A DNA stretch of 64,000 bases from Burhinus oedicnemus (taxonomy: Eukaryota; Chordata; Aves; Charadriiformes; Burhinidae). The position numbers were made by a program, and so were the translations under genes. The notes under the pieces were generated by a model that saw nothing but the letters and a program-made list of their open reading frames with translations, did not search any database and was not told the DNA's origin. The DNA is taken from the NCBI GenBank assembly GCA_008921705.1, contig VFFE01008914.1, positions 141,614 to 205,613 of the forward strand. The letters are read 5' to 3'. The number at the start of each line of letters is the position of its first letter. Position 1 is the first letter of the stretch. Below are positions 53,987 through 64,000 of this stretch, one piece after another.

Positions 53987-55125
53987 CAGGGCTAAATGGT
54001 TTTCCTTTCCCACTGAAGGCCTCTCTTTTCTATAATTTGATAGCGCTTCTACTTGTAATTATTTAGCAAATCTTAAAAACATTTATAAATAACTTGCACA
54101 TCTTGTGGATCATCCAATCTCAGATAATCAGTTCAAATTTGAACCAATTAACAGAGTGGTCTTTTTCGTCAGGTGAAGCTTACTATTCTTTTAAGATGTG
54201 GTCTTTTATTAATGTTTTGCCATGTATGGTTCAAGATAACTTTAATACATTCTGGGTCACACATATATTCTTACTCTGGGGTTCCCAGATTTTTCAATGT
54301 CCCTGGAAATTTGAATTATTTAACAACTGTACATAAATACACACACACACACAGACACACGCATGCACACTCACAACACAAACACACATATATGTATTTA
54401 TATGCATTTTTACATACACACATTGACACACGTGTATCCATGTATTTTTCCAAACTGCTTCTTATTAACATTTTCACACATATCTAATTATGACAAAGTT
54501 AATGGCAATAACGCAACTTGTTTACTTAAATCTGTTTCTCTTTAGACTCTAACATGACTGTTATCACCAGCAGTTTCAATGTCTTTTTTGAGAAGCCAGA
54601 CCTTTGGGTATATAGGTTGCTTTGAAAACATCCTGAGATGCTGAATCACACAGACTTCAAGTTATATGCCTAGAAGTGAAAAAATTGTGCAGCAGTCCAA
54701 AGACTGTAAAGAAGTATGGTTCCAGAGTCTCAGCATTTTAAACTTGAAACTGAGATCACTGAACAGTTTATCATTGTAATATATCTATCCCAATGGGGTA
54801 TTATTAAACTTAAAAAATAATTTTAATAATAAATCTGAATGTAATGAACACACTGTTGTGGAAGTAATACAAAGGAGTACTTTGCAATATGAAGGTTAGT
54901 TGAGCATTTAGTAATTTACAAATATTACTTCTCAAGGTAGACATTAATACAAACTGTAGTATTTATTAAAAATTGGATTTTATAATGTCTCCTTAGGGAA
55001 CTAAGAAAAGATTATTTGCAAATATTAGAAAGAATAATTAGTCATAGAATAATATTGCATCTTTATTCTTGACATCCATTAAGTCTCTGACAGTGCTATT
55101 TGTAATACAGAAATAGCACAGATTA
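53987..55125. other. AT-rich DNA with CA repeat, no supported gene
   Basis: Holds the CA-rich repeat at 54335-54440; otherwise nothing could be supported up to the assembly gap. Confidence 0.45.
54335..54440 (+). repeat. imperfect (CA)n-rich microsatellite
   Basis: ACACACACACACAGACACAC and further CACA/CATA stretches, interrupted by TATATG. Low complexity. Confidence 0.85.
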
Positions 55126-55145
55126 NNNNNNNNNNNNNNNNNNNN
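55126..55145. other. assembly gap (20 N)
   Basis: Twenty unknown bases immediately before the truncated LTR. The missing LTR part may lie in the gap. Confidence 0.98.
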
Positions 55146-55473
55146 TGGGATGGAATACCCTTGTTGGTCAGTTTTGGGTCACCTGTCTTGTCTGCTCCTC
55201 CCCGCAGGTGTGACCCCTCTACGCTTTTCCGCTTCTGACCCTCCAACGGGGCAAGTAGCAAAGTTGGCTGGCCTTGGTTGCCATAGCAATAAGTATAAGC
55301 CAGAGCCTCTCTGCATACCGTTCCTTGGCATCAGCCATAAACATGGGTCTTATCACTCTGAGAACGAACGGTTTCCTGCACAACATGCTGTTAATTTCAG
55401 CAGTTAGAAGAGGCCCAGCTAACAAGCAAAGTTACCGAACAAAATTGGTCCTGCTTTACCTCAAACCAGGACA
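55146..55473 (-). mobile_element. endogenous-retrovirus LTR, truncated by the gap
   Basis: On the minus strand it starts TGTCCTGGTTTGAGGTAAAG at 55473. This shares its first 14 bases with the LTR at 4832-5477 but then diverges, so it is a related family. It includes GCTTATACTTATTGCTATGG and CCAGGCAAC-like blocks and GGAATACC-type promoter sequence toward 55150. The 3' part is lost in the assembly gap. No internal viral sequence was seen. Confidence 0.75.
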
Positions 55474-58400
55474 CTGTTCAACTAAAATGAAGATTCAACT
55501 ATCGCACACTAAAGAATAATGGACACATTTAAGACAAAATAAGAGTACCTAAAACAGCATTATGTGATTATATGCATCAGGCAATGATTCCAGATCATTT
55601 CTTCTTTCTCTTTCAACTCAGGATTTCAAAAACTTTTAGAGTTTATTTAGAGTTTATGTGGATTTATTCTGATTGGAATTTATAGCAAAATTTGAACCAA
55701 CTTAGATTTGGGCATAACTGAGTGCTAATCAAAATCTGAGCTCTATACTACAAGTTTAGTAATAAACAAAATTATATCAGCTCTGTTCTGAGCATTATCT
55801 CTCTAATCCCCTCATTGGTACTTAGAGAGATGAAATTAATTGCTATGGAGCCCTTGTTCTAAGACTGTGAAGGTTCATCTCACGTTTTGAGCTTTGGAAA
55901 TCTGCACTTTAATTTCAATCTTACTAACCAAAAATCACAACTATAAAAAAGTATTATTTCTGTTCTTTTCCTTTCTTAACTTATGAACAGAGTAAAATTT
56001 ATTACTATTAATATTCATAATGATATATTTAAAATCAATGGTAAAATCACATTTATATCTTTAGCCTGTTATAAATTAGTGAAAAAAAATCCCCACTGAA
56101 AAAAACAGTCAATAACTTGTGTTAAAGTAGATAGGAAAAGTTCATCACACATTCATATATAACAAAACTCTGTTTTATGGTTGAACAGGTAAATTTTTAT
56201 TACGGCTCTATCTTAAGGGCTTCATTTTGCTAGACATTGCACTTTATCACCAAAAGAGAGGATCTCTTTTGCAAAAAAATGTGCAATTTAAATAGAGAAG
56301 ATGTAAAAAACATGGGTAAAGTTAAATTATTTTTGTAATAGGCTGAAGGTGAAGAAACTACTCTTCACTTCTCTTTTCCCATGCCAGATGAGAAATATGT
56401 GGTAGAGTTAGAATGAAGCCCAGGACAACCTGAGTATACCAGGAAAGGAATAATAGCTCTGTGGTCATCTTTGACCAATACAATGATATATATATGCATG
56501 CTTAATATTACTTTGTAAATAGTTTTAAACAAATGGTTAACTTCTAATGGTAATTCAAAATGCCATTTGCAAGCTTTCCAAACCCAATACTTAAAGGTAC
56601 AATAAAGGATAAGCACTTTGTTGGCAAAGTATTGTCTGAAAACCTTTTCTGTTCCAGTGAGACACATGGAAATGCAAATAATGTATTACATCGGGGAAAA
56701 AAAAATGTGTTTGCACCTCATTATGTGTCAACATCTAGCAGAAGTTAAATACTTTCTATTGCCAAAGAAAGGAAATACTTTCACCCAACCAGGTATTAGA
56801 TCACAGTATTTGAATATGTGCCTTGAGAACACAAAAAGGTGGTACCAGAGCTGCTACAACAAAGTTCCTTTGCCTCAGAATTACTTTACTTTATCTGCTA
56901 TGAACTTTTTTAAACCTGAGTGTGTATCTTGTAATAGGCAATGCTATCGTTACCATCAATTTCCTTCTATTTCAGGACACAGAATTCCATGAACAAGTGC
57001 ACATTTAAAGGTCATAAGCAAAAGCTGAATAACTCTCTTTATCCTAATTGCAGCTCTCAGCTGAACCAACCTAGAGTGTTTTAACCAACACTCTGGAGAA
57101 ATAAAAAGTTGCCATATACCTGAATCAAGCTGTCTAAGAGAGTAACTTACTCTCTTTCATGAGCTTAGTAAGAAGAAATACTGAGGAACACTGTAGTCAA
57201 GTAATTTTACATCCAGCAATTCATTTATACTTCCAACAAATGAATGCTGAAAAAGTATTGGAGACAAAAATAAATAATGAGTTATTTTGTTGACTTTGGT
57301 ATATATTCACTTGGGGGAAAAATTCAGACACCATAATAGTCTAAGAATATTTTAATTTTGTTTTTAAAGCAGAAGCAATTTAAACTGATGGGACTCAAAA
57401 TCTCATTCAGTTTCTTAAATGAACTTCATTACCAGATTGTGGAATATGGTAATCAGGATCTTGTAAATGAAGCATACTAAATTCCCTAAATGGCAGGTGG
57501 GTTCCTAGAATCTGTCCTTAAAAATGAATACTCCCTTCAAAGAAACAAATAGCCTGGAGTCAAAAGATAACAATCTTCAAATGTATCTGTAATATTTAAA
57601 AATTTCCAAATAAGGGTTATTCTGCTGTGTCTAGGATAACACAACATTATCACATGAAAAGTAAATTGATTCCAACAGAGCATAGGCCTGCAAAATGAGG
57701 CCTGCATGAGGTAGTCATGGAAAACTCAGCTTCTATTGTGTCCTGAAAGTGATACACTTCTGTATCCTCATCAGAAAGATGGGTGGCTGGGACAAATAGG
57801 AAGAGACAGAAAAAAATGACTTCTCTCCCCATCCGTTCAAGGAGCCTGGTAGTATAAAACTTTTTAGATTATGCTTATACTACATAAATTATGCATCCTG
57901 AAATAAAATATATCTTAAACTTCTTATAAAGACACTGCACCTGAAGTCAACTCTTTTGGTATTTTTCTCCCCTTTTTTTTTTAACAAAGGTGCTGCCCTT
58001 AAAATATTCTGTCTTGAGGCTTTGCTGACTATATCTTCCATTATTTATATGTACTTCCTGGTATAGATCTGCTGTTCAGATCAGTTTTAAAACTCTTGGG
58101 TTCAGTAAGTACTTTAGTTCTTATCCCCTTCTTGGTCCCCGCAAGTCTTTAAACACTCCTCCTCAAAGCTACACAAGTGTCTTCTCCTCTGTCTTCCTTC
58201 TATCCTTCTCTCTATGTCCCACACAGGAATGTCTAACAGGTAAATACAAGGAACATTCTAAGACCCTGAAATCAAGCCACATGGTGTAGCTTGGCCCCCA
58301 TGCTTAGATTACTTCTTTCCCCCTCAAAAAGTGAAGTGGTTTCATCAAGACTTCTCTGTCCCATTTTATCCCCTGAAGTGTGCCAAGGTGTTACATAGGG

Positions 58401-60754
58401 CTACTGCAACTCCAGACCGCAGGAATGATTACTGACCCAGCACCAGTGAGCATACTAACAGGTAATGGACTCACCAGTGCTTAATCCTGTGTCTTGTCTA
58501 TGTTAAGTTTGCTAGTGTAATCATAGCCTCAAGCTGTAAAACTACTTCTGAGTAGTGCTGAGTTTTAGTGGCATGAGCGGTTGGCATTCACACTGTTGAG
58601 GACTGCCTTCCGCTGGGACAAATCTGTCTGGTAGAGAGTGAGTTGGACTGGTCTGGAAAGAGGGAATGAGTTAATCCCTAATTCCTATTATGGAAAATCA
58701 GTGATCCACCACTTAAGTTCACTCTGGGCTCCCTCTTCATTTTAGTAATACCATATGCACCCTCCTATCTAGGAGTATATGATACATTAGTTAAAAAAAG
58801 TATTTAAAAGAAAAAATTACCCCCCTTAATTTTTAGAAGTTAGCAGTAGAAGACAAATTGATTGCAAGGAATGGTAAGACATATTTTCATGAGATACTCA
58901 GAAGTCTAAACAGGTAAGAATGTAATCAATAAAAATTTCAAATTTTCTGAAAATACTAACAGGATTTAACTTATGAAATCAGAAAAGATTGAAAAAGAGT
59001 AGGACTCTGAAGGTTAGATTTTCCTCTACAGCAATGTATATGGCAGGAAGGAAAGAGCTCATCCCACTTATGGAGAGTGATGATTGAGAAAAGGAAAAAT
59101 CAGAATGCTCAGACTGTAATTTAAACAGACAATTAACCTTAATACCTGTCATCCTATGAAAAGGAGCAGAAAATTGTCTTATTAATTATTAATTAATTAA
59201 TTTATTATTATTAAATAAAGCTGAATTAAATATTTGTTTTTATTTTTGTCCTCCTACTCTTATAGATTAAGTTTCCTAAACTGAGTGAGACATTGTGCTT
59301 AGTGTCTTTTGGTTTGCCTTGAATTTAACCCATTTTGATGGAATTGCTTAGAGATACAGCAGTATAAAATAATAGAAATTAGATGGTGTGAGCTTCTAGG
59401 CTTTCACTTTCTAAAAATACACGTTTAAAATTTGTAAAAGCTGTGTGAGAGACAAAGGATTTGAAAAAGAAGACATAAATGACAATATTTCAATTCACTT
59501 AATTTTTTAACAGCTTAAATTGATCATTCTGTTTGTTTAGTAAACTATTTGACAGAAATTAGGGGTGATGGTTAAGTAATCCTGGTTAAGTAATCCCCAA
59601 AATATACTTCTTTCCAGTATGACAACTGTATTAAACTGAAGGAATTAAAACCCATTATCCACAACACTTTTGAGATATGATTGCTGCTTTGAGCTTGATT
59701 TTATACATAAACCACATATTTGTAGACATATGAACATATATATATATATGTTTATTTTCTTATACACAAAGAAAATGTCTACAAGAGTCTGCACATTTTT
59801 GGAAATCTTGTCAAGAACAATATTAATGACAGGGACAGATCTACTTGAAAGTTCAAATGAATTTGCCAGATGTGACAAGACACCTGAGATAAGGTTATTC
59901 TTTACTGGTGTACCTGATGCCAAGGATGAGAAAATGCAAAGGAAATAACTTTGCGATTTAGCCAAACTCCTACGTATGAGGTATGAATCATGAGCTCTAA
60001 GAAGTTTATCCCCTTTCTTTTTTGATTTTGATGAAAACTATCTGAACTGTAGAAGCATCAAATAGTCTTAGAATGTATATCAGTTATAAGTCACCATAGC
60101 CCTCTTTTTGCTCATGTGATCAGAAGGCAATCACTCATGCTGCTCTTTTCTTATTATCAGCCAGGATTTCAGCAATCAGTTCTTCCAGATGTTAGTTACT
60201 CCAAGGGGAACTGGAGGCAAGAGGAGATGAACATCACATATCTTGGGGCATTACTCGCGTTGATAAAAAGTCTCAAGCCATAAATACAAAAGGATGTTCA
60301 GTGAAATTATTTTTCCATTTTGAGTGCTGTGACCCAACTGTATTGAAATGAAATGTATCTCTGGCACTTGGATATGCCACCTTAAGGTATTTTACCCATA
60401 ATACATGCACCTACTCAAAATTGTGCTAGCTCTAATTGACCATTTAGACCCTGGACAGTTATTCTGAATTATTTGAGGAGACTCTTCCTTTCCCTTTCAA
60501 AAACATGATTTCTGGGATTTTTGAATATTACTACTTTGGTTTGAGTTTGAATCAAACTTTTTTAAAATAATTAAGAACCTCTTAAATGTAAGAGTTTCTT
60601 AGAACTTTGCCTATGAATTTTAATTTTACCGATTTTCACATTAATATTCTTCTGCAAGACCACACTTAGTGCAATTGTTCCAAGACCAGAAACCATAAAT
60701 TTTAAGGTATCCAACTGTGTTTAAGACTTGTTAGTCCAGCTTCATCCAACTGTC
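55474..60754. other. AT-rich DNA, no supported gene
   Basis: Nothing could be supported in 5.3 kb apart from simple repeats, including a TAAT-rich stretch at about 59165-59217. A minus-strand segment near 57790-57700 has an excellent acceptor (CTCTTCCTATTTGTCCCAG) but no GT donor. It was therefore not added to the exon chain. Confidence 0.45.
59165..59217 (+). repeat. AT-rich simple repeat (TAAT/TTA)n
   Basis: Imperfect ATTAATTAATTAATTTATTA-type run. Low complexity. Confidence 0.8.
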
Positions 60755-61465
60755 CCTCAGGCTGCTGTACCCCATCTCTTGTATTAGGGTCTGTGTATCT
60801 GGGGACCAGCCTTGCTGAAAGAGACCTGAGGGACCTTGTGGACAACAAGCTGAACGTGTCAGCAGTGTGCCACAGCAGCATCAAAGGCAAATCAGATGCT
60901 GGACTGCATCTACAGGGACATTACTAGCAGAGGTAGAGACATGATCATCCCACTCTATTCAGGGCTTATCAGGCTGCACCTGTGTCCAGTTCTGGTCCCC
61001 GTAATTAGGGAAAGACATGGACAGACTGGAGAGGGTCCAAAGGCATGCCACAAAGATGATCAAAGGGCTGGCGAACCTCACCTATAAGGAAAGCCTGAAG
61101 GAGCTAAGTCTTTTCTCCCTGGAGAAGAGAATGCTCAGGGGGGAATTCATCACAGTATTCTAGTACTTAAAGGGCCTCTACAAAGAGGACAGAACCTCTC
61201 TCTTCACAAGGAGCCACATGGAGAAGATAAGGGGCAATGGATACCAGCTGCACTGGGAGAGGTTTTGTCTTGGTACAAGAAAGAAAATTTTTTTACAGTG
61301 AGAACAACCATTCACCAGAACAACATCCCCAGGGATGCGGTAGAGTCCCCATCACTGGACAGGGCATAGATAATCTCATCTAGGCTCCCGTTCCTATGAA
61401 AATTTGGACCAGATAATCTTTTAAAGTCCCTTCCAACCTGGGCTATTCTATGATGATTCTAGTAT
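60755..61465 (+). mobile_element. CR1 LINE 3' fragment
   Basis: Plus-strand coding matches the end of CR1 ORF2: LAERDLRDLVDNKLNVSAVC (about 60815-60870), LDCIYRDITSRGRDMIIPLY (60896-60960), [17 protein letters not shown] (61019-61072) and LSLEKRMLRG-like coding (61118-61140). The tail TTGGACCAGATAATCTTTTA, then AAGTCCCTTCCAACCTGGGC, TATTCTATGATGATTC, ends near 61465. Frameshifts are present. The tail resembles that of F. Confidence 0.87.
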
Positions 61466-62006
61466 ATCTATTGAGAATCCAAAAGGGACTTTCTCAGAAC
61501 CCATCTTAGATTAGGCTTGAAATATGTCTTGAATGACACTTGCTGAGATCAGTGAATTACTGTTTGCAACAAAGGATTTACAGTTTTTTCCCAGAAAAAA
61601 AATTCTGAAGTCTTGTTTACATAGGTTTAATTTCAGAGATCCAAATTTAATCTGAACCAAAAGTAGCTTCTAGATAGTATTAAGAAGGGAGCAACCTCTG
61701 TCTCATTTTTTAACAGGGATTGATGAGCTAGTGATTCCCTACACATTTCTCCTAAATGCATATGGATAGTAGTATGCATAACAGTGGTGGCTGATGCTTT
61801 TCCGCAGGGGAGCACCTTAATAGGAAGACAGCCGGATTCAGTACACGTCTTTTTCCAATGTCTTGTTGTACAAGGTTTGGTGATAGTCTGCACAGACTGC
61901 ATATGCGGACCATGCTGAGTGCAAGAGGGAAATAAGACTCAGGAAAATTTCACTGTTATAACATCCTGGTGGGCACAGGCTCCCCTAGCCCCAAGAGAAG
62001 AGTTAC
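61466..62006. other. unique DNA, no supported feature
   Basis: A minus-strand stretch at about 61917-61834 has a strong acceptor (TTTCCCTCTTGCACTCAG) and a GTGCTC pseudo-donor. It does not fit the phase chain and was left out. Confidence 0.35.
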
Positions 62007-62081
62007 CTGTTGCCGCATGCCGATCCTTGACACACCAGCAAAGCTGAAATTCTAGCTGAGGGAATGAAGACAATATTTGGC
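62007..62081 (-). CDS. putative internal exon (phase 1-1)
   Basis: On the minus strand acceptor ACTCTTCCAG precedes QILSSFPQLEFQLCWCVKDR then HAAT, ending GGCAACAG before donor GTAACT. A second acceptor (ATTCCCTCAG) 26 bases further in gives a shorter exon in phase 0. The outgoing phase 1 completes a codon with the exon starting at 52235, giving KDRHAAT-ATSGLIHLL. The intervening intron would be 9.8 kb and contains the CR1, the LTRs and a gap. Confidence 0.35.
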
Positions 62082-62166
62082 CTGGAAGAGTTTTGGGTGA
62101 ACCTGTCCAAATCTTTTCTTTAACAGAGCTCACTGCAGTACTCTGTTCCTTTCAGAAACGACTTAC

Positions 62167-62209
62167 CCTGGGCAGCAACAACTGGGAAAGAAGCCAGGGC
62201 ATAAGGTTC
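62167..62209 (-). CDS. possible small exon (phase 0-1)
   Basis: On the minus strand AACACTGCAG precedes EPYALASFPVVAAQ, and a perfect GTAAGT donor follows. The implied intron to the next segment is only 85 bases. The opposite strand at 62156-62230 also shows an acceptor (TTCCTTTCAG) and a GTGAGTAAG donor, so at least one of the two overlapping readings is chance. Confidence 0.2.
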
Positions 62210-64000
62210 CTGCAGTGTTTTTGGATTAGAGTGAGTAAGAAATTTTATGAGGTAAGAATGACTGTAGATGCACTGAGACAAAAAGTTTAAGTCCTGGCAG
62301 ACTTTTTTTTTGGCAATGATGTTTAACAATGCTCTAGATCTGACTCTCAGTGGTGTACTTTGCCTGCAAAGTAAAACATGAGAGCACAAGTGTTTGTCAC
62401 GTACTTAATTAGTGTCATCAGCAAAACAATGTCTTCTAATTTTTATGGTGAAAAAGTGTTGAAAAGAGTTGTGGGGTTTGTTTTTTTTCACTGACGTATC
62501 TGCATCTGCAGCCTTGCTTCTTCAGCACAAACATATGACGTTTGTGATAAGATCATAACTGAAAGGAAAGCCTTCAGTCTTCAGGAGCCATTAGCAAATT
62601 CCATTTTGTCTTACGTATTTTTGATATGTAATTAATTGCAGAAGGTTATCCTAACACAAGGCACAGTTCCCGAGGTAAAGCACAATGGATTGGTTTTGGA
62701 CTGGGCACATTGGCATGGGAGTAGAGGTAAAAAGACTGAATTACCTTCTGATGCAACTGCTACTTTGAGACTTCCCCAAGGCTACACTGTACAAAGCAGA
62801 CATGTCAGCTTATTGTAGAATAGCTTGAAGGTCTCTAAAATACTGCCCTATTCTGCCATCAAGACATGGCCTTATACATCTAAGTCTATCTGGATTTCAG
62901 ATGTAATAAAGTGATATTTTACAAAAATTCCTCTCTGAATCATCTATGCCGTTATTCAGTTCTAATCTTTGCAACAAAACTGCAGAAAACTTGTATGATT
63001 TCTTTACCGTTACAGACTACACACATGTCCAGTGGAATCCAGGGCTTCAATCATGGAGCAACTATGCATCATGATTTATAAGGCTGAGTCCTATGACAGC
63101 AGTAATAAAATTTTTATATTAACAAAACCTTGAAGATTAAATTTATATCTCAAGTACAGATTCAACAAGGGATGAGGGGACTTTAAGCCCCCTATGGCCT
63201 TTTAATGCCAAGTATTTCTCCACTCTTCTTTTTCCATCCTTAGAAATTACTGAAGGATATATATGAATGGTCGGTTTTATGGAATTTTTGCTTAATTATA
63301 TATGACATTTTAAGGCTTGCTTAGAGTCACAGGAGTTACTAATCATCTTCCTAAAATTTATCATCAGAAAATAAGCAGCTCCTCTACCAATTTTTAAGGA
63401 TCAATCCCCAGCACCCTAGGCACATTTTTTTTCGAGGTACCTGCATGTCCTTCTTTAATGAGATTTAATACCTCTTCTGGAGTAGCAATTTCTAGATTCA
63501 CTGTTGATTCAACATTTTTTAGTTTCATTTTGCCCCTGTAGTGTGGAACTGTCTTGATAGTATAGAAAAGATTTACTGTTCAGTGGTTAAGGGCAGACCT
63601 CTTGCTACAAAGTTGAAACAACAGGTCAGGCTTTTTGTTATGTAAGTGCAAACACCACAAACAAAGAAATATAAACCAGAACCCCAGTCTAGTTTCCCCA
63701 CTACTTACATTTCTAGTGTTACTTATCTCGCATCTATATGTATCTCAAAGATTGCATTTCTTCATGCAGTTTACATCTGCTGAACACTTCCCTCAGCACT
63801 CACTGAGTACTACTGATTTTTGAAGTAGTCTCAGCATGAGAAGGGCTGGTAACACATCCTTTGGGATCTGGACCTCTTCCCCCACCTCTTCTGTCTGTGA
63901 TATACAGGCGCTTTGAGGTGTTATGGCCTCGTTTTCAAAACTATAGTCCTATGGGAACACCTCTAGTCACAGCGCAATTTCTTCTCTCATTTCTCTCCAG
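62210..64000. other. unique DNA, no supported feature
   Basis: No transposon, RNA gene or exon could be supported. Upstream exons of the minus-strand gene, if real, would lie here or beyond the window. Confidence 0.45.

Larger units (their letters stand above)
43161..62209 (-). other. putative multi-exon gene, 3' half (extent of the exon chain)
   Basis: Eight exon-like open segments on the minus strand lie in order at 62209-62167, 62081-62007, 52235-52114, 50332-50189, 45846-45399, 45227-45164, 44982-44846 and 43394-43161. Each is flanked by AG and, in most cases, GT. Splice phases match from each segment to the next (0-1, 1-1, 1-0, 0-0, 0-0 after removing one base, 0-1, 1-0, 0-stop). The joined product would be about 390 residues, Leu-rich and helical-looking, without a motif I can name. 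The two long introns hold the LTRs, a CR1 and the second assembly gap. Two defects (see the exons at 45399 and 44846) suggest a decaying gene or sequence error. Confidence 0.4.

Noticed and set aside
57700..57805. Minus-strand segment after an excellent polypyrimidine acceptor
   Set aside because: No GT donor follows and it does not fit the phase chain.
62156..62230. Plus-strand 75-base exon-like segment with good acceptor and GTGAGTAAG donor
   Set aside because: No plus-strand partner with matching phase was found, and it overlaps the minus-strand candidate; kept only as a caution there.

Overview
The window is vertebrate, almost certainly avian, nuclear DNA. It is AT-rich and gene-poor, and about a third of it is CR1-type LINE sequence. 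The CR1 copies are recognised by their 3' tails (GGTTGGACTAGATGATCTCC... followed by short ATTCTGTG-like repeats), by endonuclease and reverse-transcriptase reading frames (FADD box), and by an ORF1 with a CxxC/coiled-coil region followed by an SGNH-esterase-like domain. Several LTRs of avian endogenous-retrovirus type are also present. The species cannot be fixed from the sequence; the heavy CR1 load would fit a lineage with recent CR1 expansion. No bacterial-style genes, CRISPR arrays, tRNA or rRNA genes were seen.

Layout: 1-4831 unique DNA; 4832-5477 solo LTR with a perfect 5-bp target duplication; 5660-5741 very short CR1 tail; 5935-14079 two long CR1 elements head-to-tail on the minus strand (A, then C); 16640-17230 old CR1 fragment; 19713-27037 a nearly full-length old CR1 (E, plus strand) interrupted at 21830-24629 by a younger CR1 (D); 29924-30724 LTR; 36938-38978 an old CR1 (F) with two younger CR1s (G, H) inserted into it, each with a 5-bp target duplication; 39920-41226 a further CR1 with an internal deletion, ending at an assembly gap (41227-41246); 42335-42535 CR1 tail; 46461-47033 LTR; 47577-48860 unexplained GC-rich block; 53572-53735 CR1 scrap, then a CAC/CAT microsatellite and an LTR tail; second gap 55126-55145 followed by a truncated LTR; 60755-61465 CR1 fragment.

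Two observations stand out. First, CR1 copies C and D, in opposite orientation about 10 kb apart, share two disabling lesions at identical sites: an in-frame TGA in the endonuclease and a one-base deletion in the reverse transcriptase. Their source was therefore probably already defective, or the copies exchanged sequence. Second, the minus strand between 62.2 and 43.2 kb carries a chain of exon-like open segments whose splice phases agree from one to the next and which end in a stop codon. They look like the 3' half of a multi-exon protein gene that I do not recognise. One exon contains an apparent single-base insertion (CCCC run) and another has a TT in place of a GT donor, so it may be a decaying gene. 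This model rests on reading the sequence only and needs homology or transcript support.

The remaining stretches hold simple repeats and sequence in which I see no supported feature.
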